DNA from: Granulicella sp. 5B5
GTDB taxonomy: Bacteria; Acidobacteriota; Terriglobia; Terriglobales; Acidobacteriaceae
DNA length: 64,000 nucleotides
NCBI RefSeq assembly: GCF_014083945.1
Contig: NZ_CP046444.1
Location: forward strand, 1,054,001 to 1,118,000
Direction: 5' to 3'
The translations under genes were made by a program, and so were the position numbers. The notes beneath the pieces were generated by a model. The model ran no database searches, was not told where the DNA came from, and was given only the letters and a program-made list of their open reading frames with translations. Below are positions 1 through 8,899 of this stretch, piece after piece. Positions within the stretch are counted from its first letter, which is position 1. Each line of letters starts with the position of its first letter.

Positions 1-265
1 GACATCTGCGCACACTGGCATACTACCGCTCCACAAGCAACCCCTTAAGCACCACGCATTGCTCCGCTGCACCTCTGCCGACTGCCACCTCCGGGCTAAA
101 GTTTCAGCCCATTTAGCCGAGTTCTATACGACAAAGGAGCACCTATGCAGACATGATTCGCAGCATCCGTTATCTCCAGGCTCGCCCACTGCGCCGCCCT
201 CGCCTTCACATCATCTGCCGCGGCTCAGTCGGATGGGGTCTTCTGTTTTCCCGCTTCCTCACAAC

Positions 266-1918
266 TCAGCGCCCGCTCACCTTCGCAAAGTCGATGAATG
301 CGCGCGCCGGATTGGTGTGGATCAGCTTCACGTTCACCTTGTCGCCGACATCCAGCCCCTGCTCGTTCTGCACCACGCGCCCTTCGAACGGCGGCCGGAT
401 CACGCGCACATACACGCCCTTGTCGCTCGCGCCCGTAACCACACCCGGAAACACCTGGCCCACGCGGTCAGCCATGGCTACAGCCGCCACGCGCTTCTGC
501 ATATCGCGCTCGATCTTCCGCAGCGCCTTGTCTGCATCGTTGCAATGCTGCGCAATCGCGCCAAGTTCTTCATCGCTGTACGGAGCAGGCTCATTCCGCG
601 TCATCGCGTGCAGCACACGCTGCGTTACCAGGTCGGGAAATCGCCGGTTCGGTGCGGTCGAGTGCGTGTAGTCTCGTGCCGCCAGTCCGAAGTGTCCAGT
701 CGGATCGTCATCCGGCCGCATCAGCATGTACTGCCCTGGCCCCATCAGCTTGATTACCGCAACCGCCAGGTCCGGATAGTGAATTGAGTCCGTCCGCCGT
801 TGCTCTTCCAGAAAGTTGTTCAAAGCCACCGAGTCCGGATTCACCGGCAGCTCCGTGCCATGCTCATGCGCCAGTGCCACAATGCGGTCCCAGCGCCGCG
901 GCACCACCACCACGCGCTGCAATCCGCTGCGCCCACCTTTGCGCAGAGTCCGCGCCATCACTCCGTTGGCAGCCACCATCAGGTCTTCGATCAGGTTCAT
1001 CGCACGGTTCTGCGTAGCTTCACCGATGTCGATCACACGGCCGTCGACCACCACTGGGTCAGCCTCGGCCTTATGAAACTCCAGCGCACCGCGCTTCACC
1101 CGCGCCGCATGCAGAAGCTGCACCGCCTCGTCCTGCAGCTTCAACTGCTCTGCCAGCCAGTTTGCCGGCAGGCCATCGCCACCTCCCAGGCTCGCATCCG
1201 CATCATGCTCCCGCGCGCTGTCACTCCGCAACGACATCACATCGTCATCAACTACACCCGCGGCCGTCTTCTCCAGCCACGGTCCCACACGCGAGTACGC
1301 CAGCTGCGCGCGGTTCCGCACCATCGCCAGCGAAACGCCCTCTTCCACAATCTCCCCTTCGGCGCCTACAACGAACGTCATCATCACCGCCAGCCGGTCG
1401 GCTGCCTCGTTCAGGCTCGTCAACCCGGTTGAGAGTTCCAGCGGCAGCATCGGAAAGTTCTTTACCGCCGTATAGATCGTCTGCGTCTGCACCTCGGCGT
1501 GTTTGTCGATCGGGCTGTCCTGCTCCACCGCGGCGGCTACATCGCCAATCGCGACCCTCAGGCGAATTCCGCCCGGCACACGGTCAGCCACCTCAATCTG
1601 GTCCAAGTCTCTCGACGTATCATTGTCGATCGACGACCACCCCAGCGGTCTCAGGTCCTCTACACCTGACGGCACCGCCAGCGACGCATAGCGCTGCTCG
1701 ATCGCCGCCATCTGCTCGGCGACACCGTCGCCAAACTCAGGCTTGAACCCTGCGGTATGCATCTCATCCAGCGCCGCCTGCGCCAGGTCAAACGGAACAT
1801 GATGCGTCCCATCCGGGTGCCAGCTGCCAAACGGTGGGTGTCCACCCTCACCATGTTGTTCGTTCGTCTGATGTTGCCGATTGTGTTTCCCGTGGTCGTC
1901 ATGCTTCCTGAAAGACAT
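266..1918 (-). CDS. RNB-domain exoribonuclease (RNase II/R family)
   Basis: Predicted 3'-5' hydrolytic exoribonuclease acting on single-stranded RNA in the cytoplasm. The catalytic RNB domain is visible from about residue 85, with the acidic metal-binding run DNDTSRDLDQ at residues 98-107, and the C-terminus (about 470-550) looks like an S1 RNA-binding domain (GVYVRVIRPP, then a GDKVNVKLI strand). At 550 residues it is shorter than RNase R and lacks clear N-terminal cold-shock domains. Instead the first 43 residues are strikingly rich in histidine and low in complexity, which could bind metal or simply be a disordered tail. The ATG at 1918 follows a short G-rich stretch (GCGGGGC), a weak ribosome site. 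It diverges from the Crp/Fnr gene, sharing a 95-bp promoter region. Family call is sure; RNase II versus RNase R subtype is not. Confidence 0.9.
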   Translation of the reverse strand: MSFRKHDDHGKHNRQHQTNEQHGEGGHPPFGSWHPDGTHHVPFDLAQAALDEMHTAGFKPEFGDGVAEQMAAIEQRYASLAVPSGVEDLRPLGWSSIDNDTSRDLDQIEVADRVPGGIRLRVAIGDVAAAVEQDSPIDKHAEVQTQTIYTAVKNFPMLPLELSTGLTSLNEAADRLAVMMTFVVGAEGEIVEEGVSLAMVRNRAQLAYSRVGPWLEKTAAGVVDDDVMSLRSDSAREHDADASLGGGDGLPANWLAEQLKLQDEAVQLLHAARVKRGALEFHKAEADPVVVDGRVIDIGEATQNRAMNLIEDLMVAANGVMARTLRKGGRSGLQRVVVVPRRWDRIVALAHEHGTELPVNPDSVALNNFLEEQRRTDSIHYPDLAVAVIKLMGPGQYMLMRPDDDPTGHFGLAARDYTHSTAPNRRFPDLVTQRVLHAMTRNEPAPYSDEELGAIAQHCNDADKALRKIERDMQKRVAAVAMADRVGQVFPGVVTGASDKGVYVRVIRPPFEGRVVQNEQGLDVGDKVNVKLIHTNPARAFIDFAKVSGR

Positions 1919-2013
1919 GCCCCGCAGACTACCACGCCAACGTTGTCGAATGTCTATTTCCTATGCCGTACGTCTTTCAGCGTAGTATGTAGGCACAAAG
2001 GAGACCTCCGAGG

Positions 2014-2712
2014 ATGCCGGCATCGCATAGCTGTATCACATGCGCCATCCGTGGACCGCAGTGTTTCTGCACACTGCCGGCTCTGGACCTCCTTGATCTC
2101 GACACCATCGGTGCGCCGCACGACATCGCAGCCAATCAGACCGTCCTCCGCGAAGGTTACTCCGCCGATCGCGTCTACATCATCTGCAAGGGACGTATCA
2201 AGATCTCCGCGGCCTCTGAAGGCGGCCGCCTGCTTCTCGTCCGCATCGCCGGCCCCGGCGACGTCCTTGGCCTCGCTTCGATCCTGCGCACCACGAACCA
2301 CAAGGTCACGGCGGAGACCATCGAACCCTGCCAGCTCAAATCCATCCCTCGCGCTGCCTTCATCGACTTCATGCGTGGCTCACCCGACGTCAGCCAGAAC
2401 ACCGCCCTCGCCGTCGCCCGCGAGTACGAGGCTGCGCTCCTCAGCGCCCGCCGCCTCGCACTCTCCACCTCCGCAGCCGGCAAGCTCGCCAGCGCTCTGC
2501 TCGACTGGGCCCGCATGAACCACATCCACAATAACGAAGCCCTCGAGTTCGCCATGCCCCTCACCCACGAAGAGTTGGCCTGCATGGCTGGCCTCTCGCG
2601 CGAGACCGTCACCCGCCTCCTCGCCCGCTTCCGCGTCGAGGGCCTCGTTGACCAGCAGGGTGAGCGCATGACCCTCCACGAACCCGCCAAGCTGCAGTCG
2701 CTCTACTGCTGA
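2014..2712 (+). CDS. Crp/Fnr-family transcriptional regulator with possible Fe-S ligands
   Basis: Cyclic-nucleotide-binding-fold regulator of 232 residues with a C-terminal winged helix. The helix-turn-helix is at about 183-206, and the recognition helix reads RETVTR at 196-201, keeping the Arg, Glu and Arg that CRP uses on TGTGA half-sites. The N-terminus carries cysteines 7, 10, 17 and 19. A further Cys106 lies in ETIEPC, which aligns position for position with ETSMVC holding Cys122, the fourth [4Fe-4S] ligand of E. coli FNR. An oxygen- or NO-sensing cluster is therefore plausible but inferred. Start chosen at the ATG after AAAGGAG and CGAGG. The gene converges on ctaD one base after its own stop, and a CRP/FNR-like palindrome lies in front of the ctaD unit, so control of the oxidase is an attractive hypothesis. 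Confidence 0.9.
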   Translation: MPASHSCITCAIRGPQCFCTLPALDLLDLDTIGAPHDIAANQTVLREGYSADRVYIICKGRIKISAASEGGRLLLVRIAGPGDVLGLASILRTTNHKVTAETIEPCQLKSIPRAAFIDFMRGSPDVSQNTALAVAREYEAALLSARRLALSTSAAGKLASALLDWARMNHIHNNEALEFAMPLTHEELACMAGLSRETVTRLLARFRVEGLVDQQGERMTLHEPAKLQSLYC

Positions 2713-2713
2713 C

Positions 2714-4405
2714 TCACGCCGCAGTGGCCTCGATAGGCTTGCCCTCCACATCGTCCGTTCGGTGGTCGATCCACTCATAGTCGTAGGCCTCATGCGTCAC
2801 CAGCGGCACGCGGTCGAAGTTATACGTCGGCGGAGGGCTCGGCACGGTCCACTCCAGCCCATACGCCTTCCACGGGTTCCGCGCCGCAATCGGCCCGTAC
2901 TTCAGGCTCCATAGCAGATACATCATCGACAGCAGATATCCCAGCCCCATCACCGTCGCACCGGCGGTCGACATCACATTCAGCATCTGCCACTCCGGCG
3001 GATACATCGCATACCGCCGTGGCATGCCCATATATCCCAGGATGAACTGTGGTCCGAAGGTAAAGAAGAACCCCACAAAGATCAGCAGTGCGGCCAGCTT
3101 CGCAGGCTGCTCCGGATACATCCTGCCGAAGATCTTCGGCCACCAGAAGTGCAGCCCGCCCAGGAACGCCATGATCACCGCGCCCACCATCACAAAGTGA
3201 AAATGCGCGACCACAAAGTAAGTCTCGGTCAGTTGCACATCCATGCCCGTCGCGCCCAGGAACACGCCCGTGCAGCCGCCAATCACAAACAGCCCTATGA
3301 AGCCCAGCGCATACACCATCGGCGCATCGAACCGGATCGACCCTTTGTACAGCGTCGCCACCCAGTTGAACACCTTGATCGCCGAAGGCACCGCCACCAT
3401 CATCGTCAGCAAGCTGAACACCAGCGCCGAGTACTGGCTCACTCCCATGATGAACATGTGGTGTTCCCACACAAAGAACCCGAACACTGCAATCGCAACC
3501 GAGCTGAACGCAATCGCCGTGTATCCGAAGATCCGCTTCCGGCTGAAGCACGCGATCAGCTCACTCATCACCCCCATCGCCGGCAGCAGCATCACATACA
3601 CCGCCGGGTGTGAGTAGAACCAGAACAGATGCTGAAACAGCAGCGGGTCGCCCCCCAGCCTGGGATCGAAGATGCCCACGCCCAGCAGCCGCTCAATCGC
3701 CACCAGCACAATCGCAATCGACACTACCGGCGTGCCCAGGATCATGATGATCGCCGTCGCATAGTTTGCCCAGACAAACAGCGGCAGCCGAAACCACGTC
3801 AGTCCCGGCGCGCGCATCCGGTGCGTCGTCACGATGAAGTTCAACCCCGTGAAGATCGAGCTGAACCCGGCAAAGAACGCCGCCAGCCCGCCCGAGATCA
3901 CGTTCGTATTCACAAACCGCGTGCTCAGCGGTGTCGTAAACGTCCACCCCGTATCGAGGCCGCCGGCCACCACCGTATACAGCAGCAGCGCCGCGCCGAT
4001 CATGTAGCAGTACCAGCTCAAAAGGTTGATCTTCGGAAACGCCAAGTCTCTCGCCCCCAGCATCAGCGGCAGAAGGAAGTTCCCCAGCACCGCGGGGATC
4101 GCCGGGATCAGCACAAAGAACACCATCACCACACCATGCATGGTGAACACCTTGTTGTAGGTGTCCATCGCCATCAGATCGCTGCCCGGCGTCAGCAGCT
4201 CCAGCCTCAGCAGCATCGCCAGCAGCCCACCCACCAGGAAGAAGAACGTCACGCCAATCAGGTACAACAGCGCGATCCGTTTATGGTCCTGCGTCAGCAG
4301 CCAGCTCTTCAGGCTATGGTCGACATTCAGATAGTTGTAGCTCTTCGTCGCCTGTTCCTGCTTCGGCGTGGCAGCCCCTTCCAGCGGCGCGGTCAAGGTG
4401 CTCAT
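2714..4405 (-). CDS. ctaD: Cytochrome c oxidase subunit I (A2-type heme-copper oxidase)
   Basis: Catalytic subunit of an aa3-type terminal oxidase in the inner membrane, reducing O2 to water and pumping protons. Twelve-helix heme-copper fold; visible ligands are His90 (FTMHG), His266 and Tyr270 in YSHPAVY, His315-His316, and His401/His403 in [12 protein letters not shown] replaces the GHPEVY of A1-type enzymes, so the glutamate at the end of the D-channel is absent and the Tyr-Ser pair marks the A2 type. Start taken at the ATG at 4405, preceded by an AGGTGG ribosome site; an upstream in-frame start would add 33 unlikely residues. The ATG overlaps the stop of a possible small upstream ORF (ATGA). 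Subunits II-IV are not in this window. 563 residues, normal length. Confidence 0.96.
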   Translation of the reverse strand: MSTLTAPLEGAATPKQEQATKSYNYLNVDHSLKSWLLTQDHKRIALLYLIGVTFFFLVGGLLAMLLRLELLTPGSDLMAMDTYNKVFTMHGVVMVFFVLIPAIPAVLGNFLLPLMLGARDLAFPKINLLSWYCYMIGAALLLYTVVAGGLDTGWTFTTPLSTRFVNTNVISGGLAAFFAGFSSIFTGLNFIVTTHRMRAPGLTWFRLPLFVWANYATAIIMILGTPVVSIAIVLVAIERLLGVGIFDPRLGGDPLLFQHLFWFYSHPAVYVMLLPAMGVMSELIACFSRKRIFGYTAIAFSSVAIAVFGFFVWEHHMFIMGVSQYSALVFSLLTMMVAVPSAIKVFNWVATLYKGSIRFDAPMVYALGFIGLFVIGGCTGVFLGATGMDVQLTETYFVVAHFHFVMVGAVIMAFLGGLHFWWPKIFGRMYPEQPAKLAALLIFVGFFFTFGPQFILGYMGMPRRYAMYPPEWQMLNVMSTAGATVMGLGYLLSMMYLLWSLKYGPIAARNPWKAYGLEWTVPSPPPTYNFDRVPLVTHEAYDYEWIDHRTDDVEGKPIEATAA

Positions 4406-4605
4406 CGACCACCTGCCTTCAGCGCCAACGAAGCTGCCGCCACACAATGCGTCATCGCAGCTTGCGACACCGCCAGCACCGCCAACACAATCAGTGGCGG
4501 ACACTCACTCCGCGTCGCATATCCCGTGCAAGTGCCCTTGCACTTGCACGCTTCCCGTGAACTCCCCGCCGCGCAAACACTCTCTTTCGTCGAGACCTCT
4601 GGCAT
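4402..4605 (-). CDS. Possible small membrane protein translationally coupled to ctaD
   Basis: A 67-residue ORF directly upstream of ctaD. Support: a full GGAGGT ribosome site eight bases before the ATG at 4605, an ATGA stop/start overlap with ctaD, and a hydrophobic stretch at about residues 36-60 ([18 protein letters not shown]) that could span the membrane. The N-terminal half is cysteine-rich (CKCKGTC). Against it: no family is recognised, and the CKCKGTCTG codons lie inside a perfect DNA hairpin at 4526-4549, so the ORF may be leader sequence with regulatory structure. If real, it would be a small oxidase-associated protein or a leader whose translation sets ctaD expression. Confidence 0.4.
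   Translation of the reverse strand: MPEVSTKESVCAAGSSREACKCKGTCTGYATRSECPPLIVLAVLAVSQAAMTHCVAAASLALKAGGR
4526..4549. repeat. Perfect 10-bp inverted repeat upstream of ctaD
   Basis: Arms GTGCAAGTGC and GCACTTGCAC with a CCTT loop. It lies in the ctaD leader, inside the small upstream ORF. No T-run follows on either strand, so it is not a classical terminator; an mRNA structure or protein site is possible. Confidence 0.6.
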
Positions 4606-4652
4606 GGACACCGACCTCCATCGCCATCCTCACGTCTCGTCCCGCTTGCGTC

Positions 4653-4668
4653 GGTGATTGCAATCACA
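4653..4668. promoter_or_regulatory. CRP/FNR-type palindromic operator
   Basis: GGTGA, six-base spacer TTGCAA, TCACA: nine of ten bases match the CRP consensus TGTGA-N6-TCACA, and eight of ten match the FNR form TTGAT-N4-ATCAA. It is centred about 55 bases upstream of the small ORF before ctaD. The recognition helix of the regulator at 2014-2712 suits a TGTGA-like half-site. Binding is inferred. Confidence 0.55.
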
Positions 4669-4896
4669 TCGAATTACGACCCACCCAGCAAAAAGAAGCC
4701 CTCCACTAAGCGTGCGAGCGACAGGCCCTCTTGCATTACCTGGCAATCCCTGCCCAGCTAACCCCTTGATTCAGAAAATCAGTCATGAAAGCAGCCGCAT
4801 CAGCCGATGACTTCCACGAATCCGCACAGTGGCACCAAACATCGAACTATATGCACGAATACCGCACCAAAACTATCAACCCTATCGCAAACGGAC

Positions 4897-4915
4897 TAGC
4901 ATAATTAACGTCATG
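4897..4915 (+). promoter_or_regulatory. Possible -10 element and leaderless start of sucA
   Basis: CATAAT at 4900-4905 lies eight bases before the sucA ATG at 4913, and no Shine-Dalgarno sequence is present between them. This spacing would put transcription start at or beside the ATG. No convincing -35 hexamer is seen, so the promoter call is tentative. Confidence 0.3.
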
Positions 4916-7462
4916 GCGCCCACCACCACCGCTGCAAAACCCAAGTCGCAACCGGCCTCCACCACCAAACCTGCTCCTGCCCGCGAAACCTCCGGCTCTT
5001 CGCGAGAGGCCCTTAGCTCTTCGCGAGAAGCTACCTTCGACATCTTCCGTCGCTGGGGCTACCTCCAGGCCTCGCTCGATCCCCTCGGCCAGTTCCTCCC
5101 GCCCGAGCCCTTCCCCACCGCGCCGCCGGACGGTCCCGACGCCGCCGAAGCCCGCAGCTACTACTGCTCCACCATCGGCGCCGAGTTTATGCACATCCCC
5201 TCGCCCGAGATCCGCGCCTGGATTCAGCAGCGCCTCGAGGCCCCCGCGCCCACCGCCGACCTCCTCACCGCCAACCGCGTCCTCAATGGCCTCATCCGCG
5301 CCGACGTCTTCGAGCAGGTCATCCAGCAGCGCTACCTCGGCACCAAGCGCTTCTCCCTTGAAGGACTCACCGTCCTCATTCCCTTCCTCGACCAGCTTCT
5401 CTCCACCTCCGCCGACCTCGGTGTCACGCACTGCCTCTTCGCTATGGCGCATCGTGGACGCCTCAACGTCATGGTCAACACCGTCGGCCGCAGCTCCTTC
5501 GAGGTCTTCGCAAAGTTTGAGGATGTCGACCCGCGCTCCACCATGGGCGGCGGCGACGTCAAGTACCACATGGGCGCCACCGGCACCTTCACCACGCCGA
5601 ACGGCAAATCCGTAGAGCTACACCTCGCCTCGAACCCCTCGCATCTCGAAGCCGTGAATCCCGTCATCATGGGCCGCACCCGCGCCTACCAGACGCGCCT
5701 CGGCGAAGTCGGCATCCAGCAGACGCTCCCCGTCATCCTCCACGGCGACGCCGCCTTCGCCGGCCAGGGCATCACCGCCGAAAGCCTCAACCTCGCCACG
5801 CTCGAAGGCTACAACCTCGGCGGCACCATCCAGGTCATCACCAACAACCTGCTCGGCTTTACCGCGCTGCCGTCGGAGTCCAACAGCTCGCGCTTCGCCT
5901 CCGACCTCGCCAAGCGCCTGCCCATCCCCATCTTCCACGTCAACGCCGAAGACCCGCTCGCCGTCACACGCATCGCCGCTCTGGCCGCGGAGTTCCGCGC
6001 CACCTTCCACTCCGACGTCGTCATCGACCTCATCGGCTACCGCCGCCACGGCCACTCCGAGGTCGACGACCCCACTGTCACCCAGCCGCGCCGCTACGCC
6101 GCCATCAAGAACCACCCCACGCTCTCCAAGCTCTACGCCGACTCCATCGGCATCGACCCCACCGCTGAGATCGAAGCCGTCCAGAACCGCTTCCTCGCCG
6201 ACCAGAAGGACGCCACCCAGGCCGATCATCGTCCGCACATGCACTCGCTGCCTGCCTTCTGGTCGCCCTTCTACGGCGGCCATCTGCGCGCCGACGACAA
6301 CCCGCACACCGGCATCGACGCCGCCGAAGCCGCAGCGCTCTCCACCGCGCTCACCACCGCGCCCGCCGGCTTCCACATTCATCCCAAGGTTGAAAAGCTC
6401 CTCGCCCAGCGCGTCGAGATGGGCAGCGGCCACAAGCCTCTCGACTACGGCATGGCCGAGCTCCTCGCCTACGCCTCGCTGCTCAAGGCCGGCGTGCCCG
6501 TCCGTCTCACCGGGCAGGACTCCCAGCGCGGCACCTTCAACCAGCGCCACTCCGTCTTCATCGACATCGAGACCGAGGTCCGCTACTCGCCGCTCAACAA
6601 CATCGCGCCTGACCAGGCACGCTGGGAGGTCTACAACTCCATGCTCTCCGAGGCCGCCTGCCTCGGCTACGAGTACGGCTTCTCCCGTGACTACCCCGAA
6701 GCCCTCACGCTCTGGGAAGCCCAGTTCGGCGACTTCGCCAACGGCGCGCAGATCATCATCGACCAGTTCATCTCCGCCGCCGAGGCCAAGTGGAACCTGC
6801 TCTCCGGCGTCGTCATGCTCCTGCCGCACGGTTACGAAGGCCAGGGCCCCGAGCACTCCAGCGCGCGCATGGAGCGCTACCTCCAGCTCGCCGCGCAGGA
6901 CAACATCCAGATCGCCCAGCCCTCCACGGCCGCGCAGTACTTCCATCTGCTCCGCCGCCAGGCGCTGCGCAAGTGGCGCAAGCCGCTCGTCGTCTTCACC
7001 CCCAAGTCGATGCTCCGCCACCCCGACGCGCTTTCGCCCGTCGCCGACCTCGCCCGCGACTCGTTCCTCAACATCATCCCCGACAACGACACAAAGAACG
7101 CGCGCCGCGTCCTCGTCTGCACCGGCAAGATCGGCCACAACCTCCGTGTCGAACGCAACAAGCGCGGTCTCACCGACGTCGCCATCGTCTTCGTCGACCA
7201 GCTCTACCCCTGGCCCGAAGCCGAGCTCCGCGCGGCACTCGACCAGCACACCACAGCCACCGAGATCGTCTGGGTGCAGGAAGAACCGGCCAACATGGGC
7301 GCACACTCTTACGTCATGCCGTTGCTCAAGCGCGTCACGGGAGACCGCCCATTACTCAGCGTCAAACGCACCGCCTCCGCCAGCCCCGCCACCGGCTCCG
7401 CCAAGGCTCACGAGATGGAAGAAAAAACCCTCATCGACCTGGCCCTGGGCCACAGCGCTTAA
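4913..7462 (+). CDS. sucA: 2-oxoglutarate dehydrogenase E1 component
   Basis: Thiamine-diphosphate E1 of the 2-oxoglutarate dehydrogenase complex, decarboxylating 2-oxoglutarate and passing succinyl to the E2 lipoyl domain in the TCA cycle. The typical E1o order is present: FAMAHRGRLNVM and the VKYHMGATG substrate/ThDP region near residue 215-245, the GDAAFAGQG magnesium/ThDP motif near 280, and the transketolase-like half (GQDSQRGTF, then the GYEGQGPEHSSAR loop). The first 45 residues are a Thr/Pro/Ser/Lys-rich extension. Start set at ATG 4913; an in-frame start at 4829 would add 28 residues of untypical sequence. No E2 or E3 gene is adjacent. A strong terminator follows, so it appears monocistronic. 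Confidence 0.95.
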   Translation: MAPTTTAAKPKSQPASTTKPAPARETSGSSREALSSSREATFDIFRRWGYLQASLDPLGQFLPPEPFPTAPPDGPDAAEARSYYCSTIGAEFMHIPSPEIRAWIQQRLEAPAPTADLLTANRVLNGLIRADVFEQVIQQRYLGTKRFSLEGLTVLIPFLDQLLSTSADLGVTHCLFAMAHRGRLNVMVNTVGRSSFEVFAKFEDVDPRSTMGGGDVKYHMGATGTFTTPNGKSVELHLASNPSHLEAVNPVIMGRTRAYQTRLGEVGIQQTLPVILHGDAAFAGQGITAESLNLATLEGYNLGGTIQVITNNLLGFTALPSESNSSRFASDLAKRLPIPIFHVNAEDPLAVTRIAALAAEFRATFHSDVVIDLIGYRRHGHSEVDDPTVTQPRRYAAIKNHPTLSKLYADSIGIDPTAEIEAVQNRFLADQKDATQADHRPHMHSLPAFWSPFYGGHLRADDNPHTGIDAAEAAALSTALTTAPAGFHIHPKVEKLLAQRVEMGSGHKPLDYGMAELLAYASLLKAGVPVRLTGQDSQRGTFNQRHSVFIDIETEVRYSPLNNIAPDQARWEVYNSMLSEAACLGYEYGFSRDYPEALTLWEAQFGDFANGAQIIIDQFISAAEAKWNLLSGVVMLLPHGYEGQGPEHSSARMERYLQLAAQDNIQIAQPSTAAQYFHLLRRQALRKWRKPLVVFTPKSMLRHPDALSPVADLARDSFLNIIPDNDTKNARRVLVCTGKIGHNLRVERNKRGLTDVAIVFVDQLYPWPEAELRAALDQHTTATEIVWVQEEPANMGAHSYVMPLLKRVTGDRPLLSVKRTASASPATGSAKAHEMEEKTLIDLALGHSA

Positions 7463-7477
7463 CTCTTCCAATAAATC

Positions 7478-7512
7478 AAAAGCCCCTCGCACACCATCGT
7501 GAGGGGCTTTTC
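7478..7512 (+). terminator. Intrinsic terminator after sucA
   Basis: Eleven-base perfect arms AAAAGCCCCTC and GAGGGGCTTTT around a 12-base loop. The A/T ends make it potentially bidirectional. It begins 15 bases after the sucA stop. Confidence 0.9.
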
Positions 7513-7611
7513 CATTGCGTACATCGCGTTCAACACTGCGTACTCTGCGTGAGAGCTTTTTCTTCCTCACACACAAACTCTCCCATAACCCGCAGCATCT
7601 CACTCTCCCAG

Positions 7612-8448
7612 ATGCCCCTGTTCGCCTTCTCCGCCCTCATCTTCGGCACCGCGGTCCTCGCCGGCCTGCTCGGCGCGCTCACCGGCCTTGGCGGCGGAGT
7701 CGTCATCGTCCCCGTCCTCATCATCCTCTTCAAGGTCGACATCCACTACGCTATCGGCGCCTCACTCGTCTCCGTCATCGCCACGTCTTCAGGCGCCGCC
7801 GTAGCCTACGTCCGCGAGGGCTACTCCAACGTCCGCATCGGCATGTTCCTTGAGGTCGCCACCACGCTCGGCGCCATCCTCGGTGCCTGGCTCACCACGC
7901 GCGTCTCCTCCAACGCCATCTCCATCGTCTTCGGACTCGTCCTGCTCTACTCCGCGCTCGCCTCGCTGCGCAGCCGCCACGACTCCCTCGTTACCGACGG
8001 CTCGCCTCTAGCCCGCCGCCTCAAACTCACCGGCACCCTGCCCGATGACTGCGGCAACCACCAGCCCTACACCGCCCAGCGCGTCCCACTCGGCTTCTCC
8101 GTCCTCTTCGGAGCAGGCGCACTCTCCGGACTCCTCGGCATCGGCTCCGGCGCAGTCAAGGTCCTCGGCATGGACCAGGCCATGGAGCTTCCCTTCAAGG
8201 TCTCCACCACCACCAGCAACTTCATGATCGGCGTCACCGCCGCCGCCAGCGCCGGCGTCTACCTTGCCCACGGCTACATCGACCCCGGCCTGTCGATGCC
8301 CGTCATGCTCGGCGTCCTCGCCGGCTCACTCCTCGGCGCCAAGCTCCTCGTGCACGTCCACCCCGTCACCCTCAAGCGCGTCTTCGCCGGCGTCATCACC
8401 GTCCTCGCAGCCGAGATGATCTATCGCGGCTGGAAGGGAAGCCTCTAG
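7612..8448 (+). CDS. TauE/SafE-family membrane permease
   Basis: Polytopic inner-membrane protein of 278 residues belonging to the TauE/SafE (DUF81) family of predicted anion or sulfite/organosulfonate exporters. Two homologous halves each carry a Gly-rich first helix: LLGALTGLGGGVVIVP near residue 15 and LSGLLGIGSGAVKV near residue 170, the family hallmark. A hydrophilic loop (about 125-150) separates the halves. Start set at the ATG at 7612, because upstream in-frame sequence is sucA antisense-frame noise. It is followed three bases later by a DUF1634 gene, the usual partner, so the two are likely one transcription unit. The substrate cannot be told from sequence. Confidence 0.9.
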   Translation: MPLFAFSALIFGTAVLAGLLGALTGLGGGVVIVPVLIILFKVDIHYAIGASLVSVIATSSGAAVAYVREGYSNVRIGMFLEVATTLGAILGAWLTTRVSSNAISIVFGLVLLYSALASLRSRHDSLVTDGSPLARRLKLTGTLPDDCGNHQPYTAQRVPLGFSVLFGAGALSGLLGIGSGAVKVLGMDQAMELPFKVSTTTSNFMIGVTAAASAGVYLAHGYIDPGLSMPVMLGVLAGSLLGAKLLVHVHPVTLKRVFAGVITVLAAEMIYRGWKGSL

Positions 8449-8451
8449 CTC

Positions 8452-8838
8452 ATGCCCTTCTCACTCTCCACACGCCCTACCGATCACGAGCTCGAATCCG
8501 CCGTCGCCCGCGTGCTCCTCGTCGGCGTCTCACTCTCCGCGCTCATCGTCATCATCGGAGCCGTGCTCTATCTCGCGCACACCCACACCACGCCGGACTA
8601 CCGCCACTTCCGCGCACCCACGCTCCACAATCCCATCTCCACCGCCTTCCGCGCCGCACTCCATGGCTCCCCTACCGGCCTCATCCAGTGCGGACTCCTC
8701 GTTCTCATCGCCACTCCCGTCGCCCGCGTCGCTTTATGCCTCGGCGGCTTCGCTCTGCAGCGCGACCGCCTCTACGTCCTGGTTAGCGCCATCGTCCTCG
8801 CCGTCCTCCTCTTCAGCTTCCTCCACAGCGGCGTCTAG
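8452..8838 (+). CDS. DUF1634 membrane protein
   Basis: Small membrane protein of 128 residues with three hydrophobic helices (about 18-42, 75-97 and 106-124). The sequence fits DUF1634, a family found almost always directly downstream of TauE/SafE permeases. Here it starts three bases after the permease stop, so the two are probably co-translated and may form one transport complex. No catalytic residues are evident; role inferred from linkage only. Confidence 0.85.
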   Translation: MPFSLSTRPTDHELESAVARVLLVGVSLSALIVIIGAVLYLAHTHTTPDYRHFRAPTLHNPISTAFRAALHGSPTGLIQCGLLVLIATPVARVALCLGGFALQRDRLYVLVSAIVLAVLLFSFLHSGV

Positions 8839-8899
8839 CTGATAGTTCGCAAACTGGCAGCACATTGAAGATGCGCGCAAGGCAGAATGTGAAAAATGT

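Noticed and set aside
153-671. Plus-strand ORF of 172 codons opposite the RNB gene
   Set aside because: An AAAGGAG stands before a nearby ATG (142) that stops after three codons; the longer frame is rich in Arg/Ser/Pro and lies almost fully antisense to the ribonuclease.
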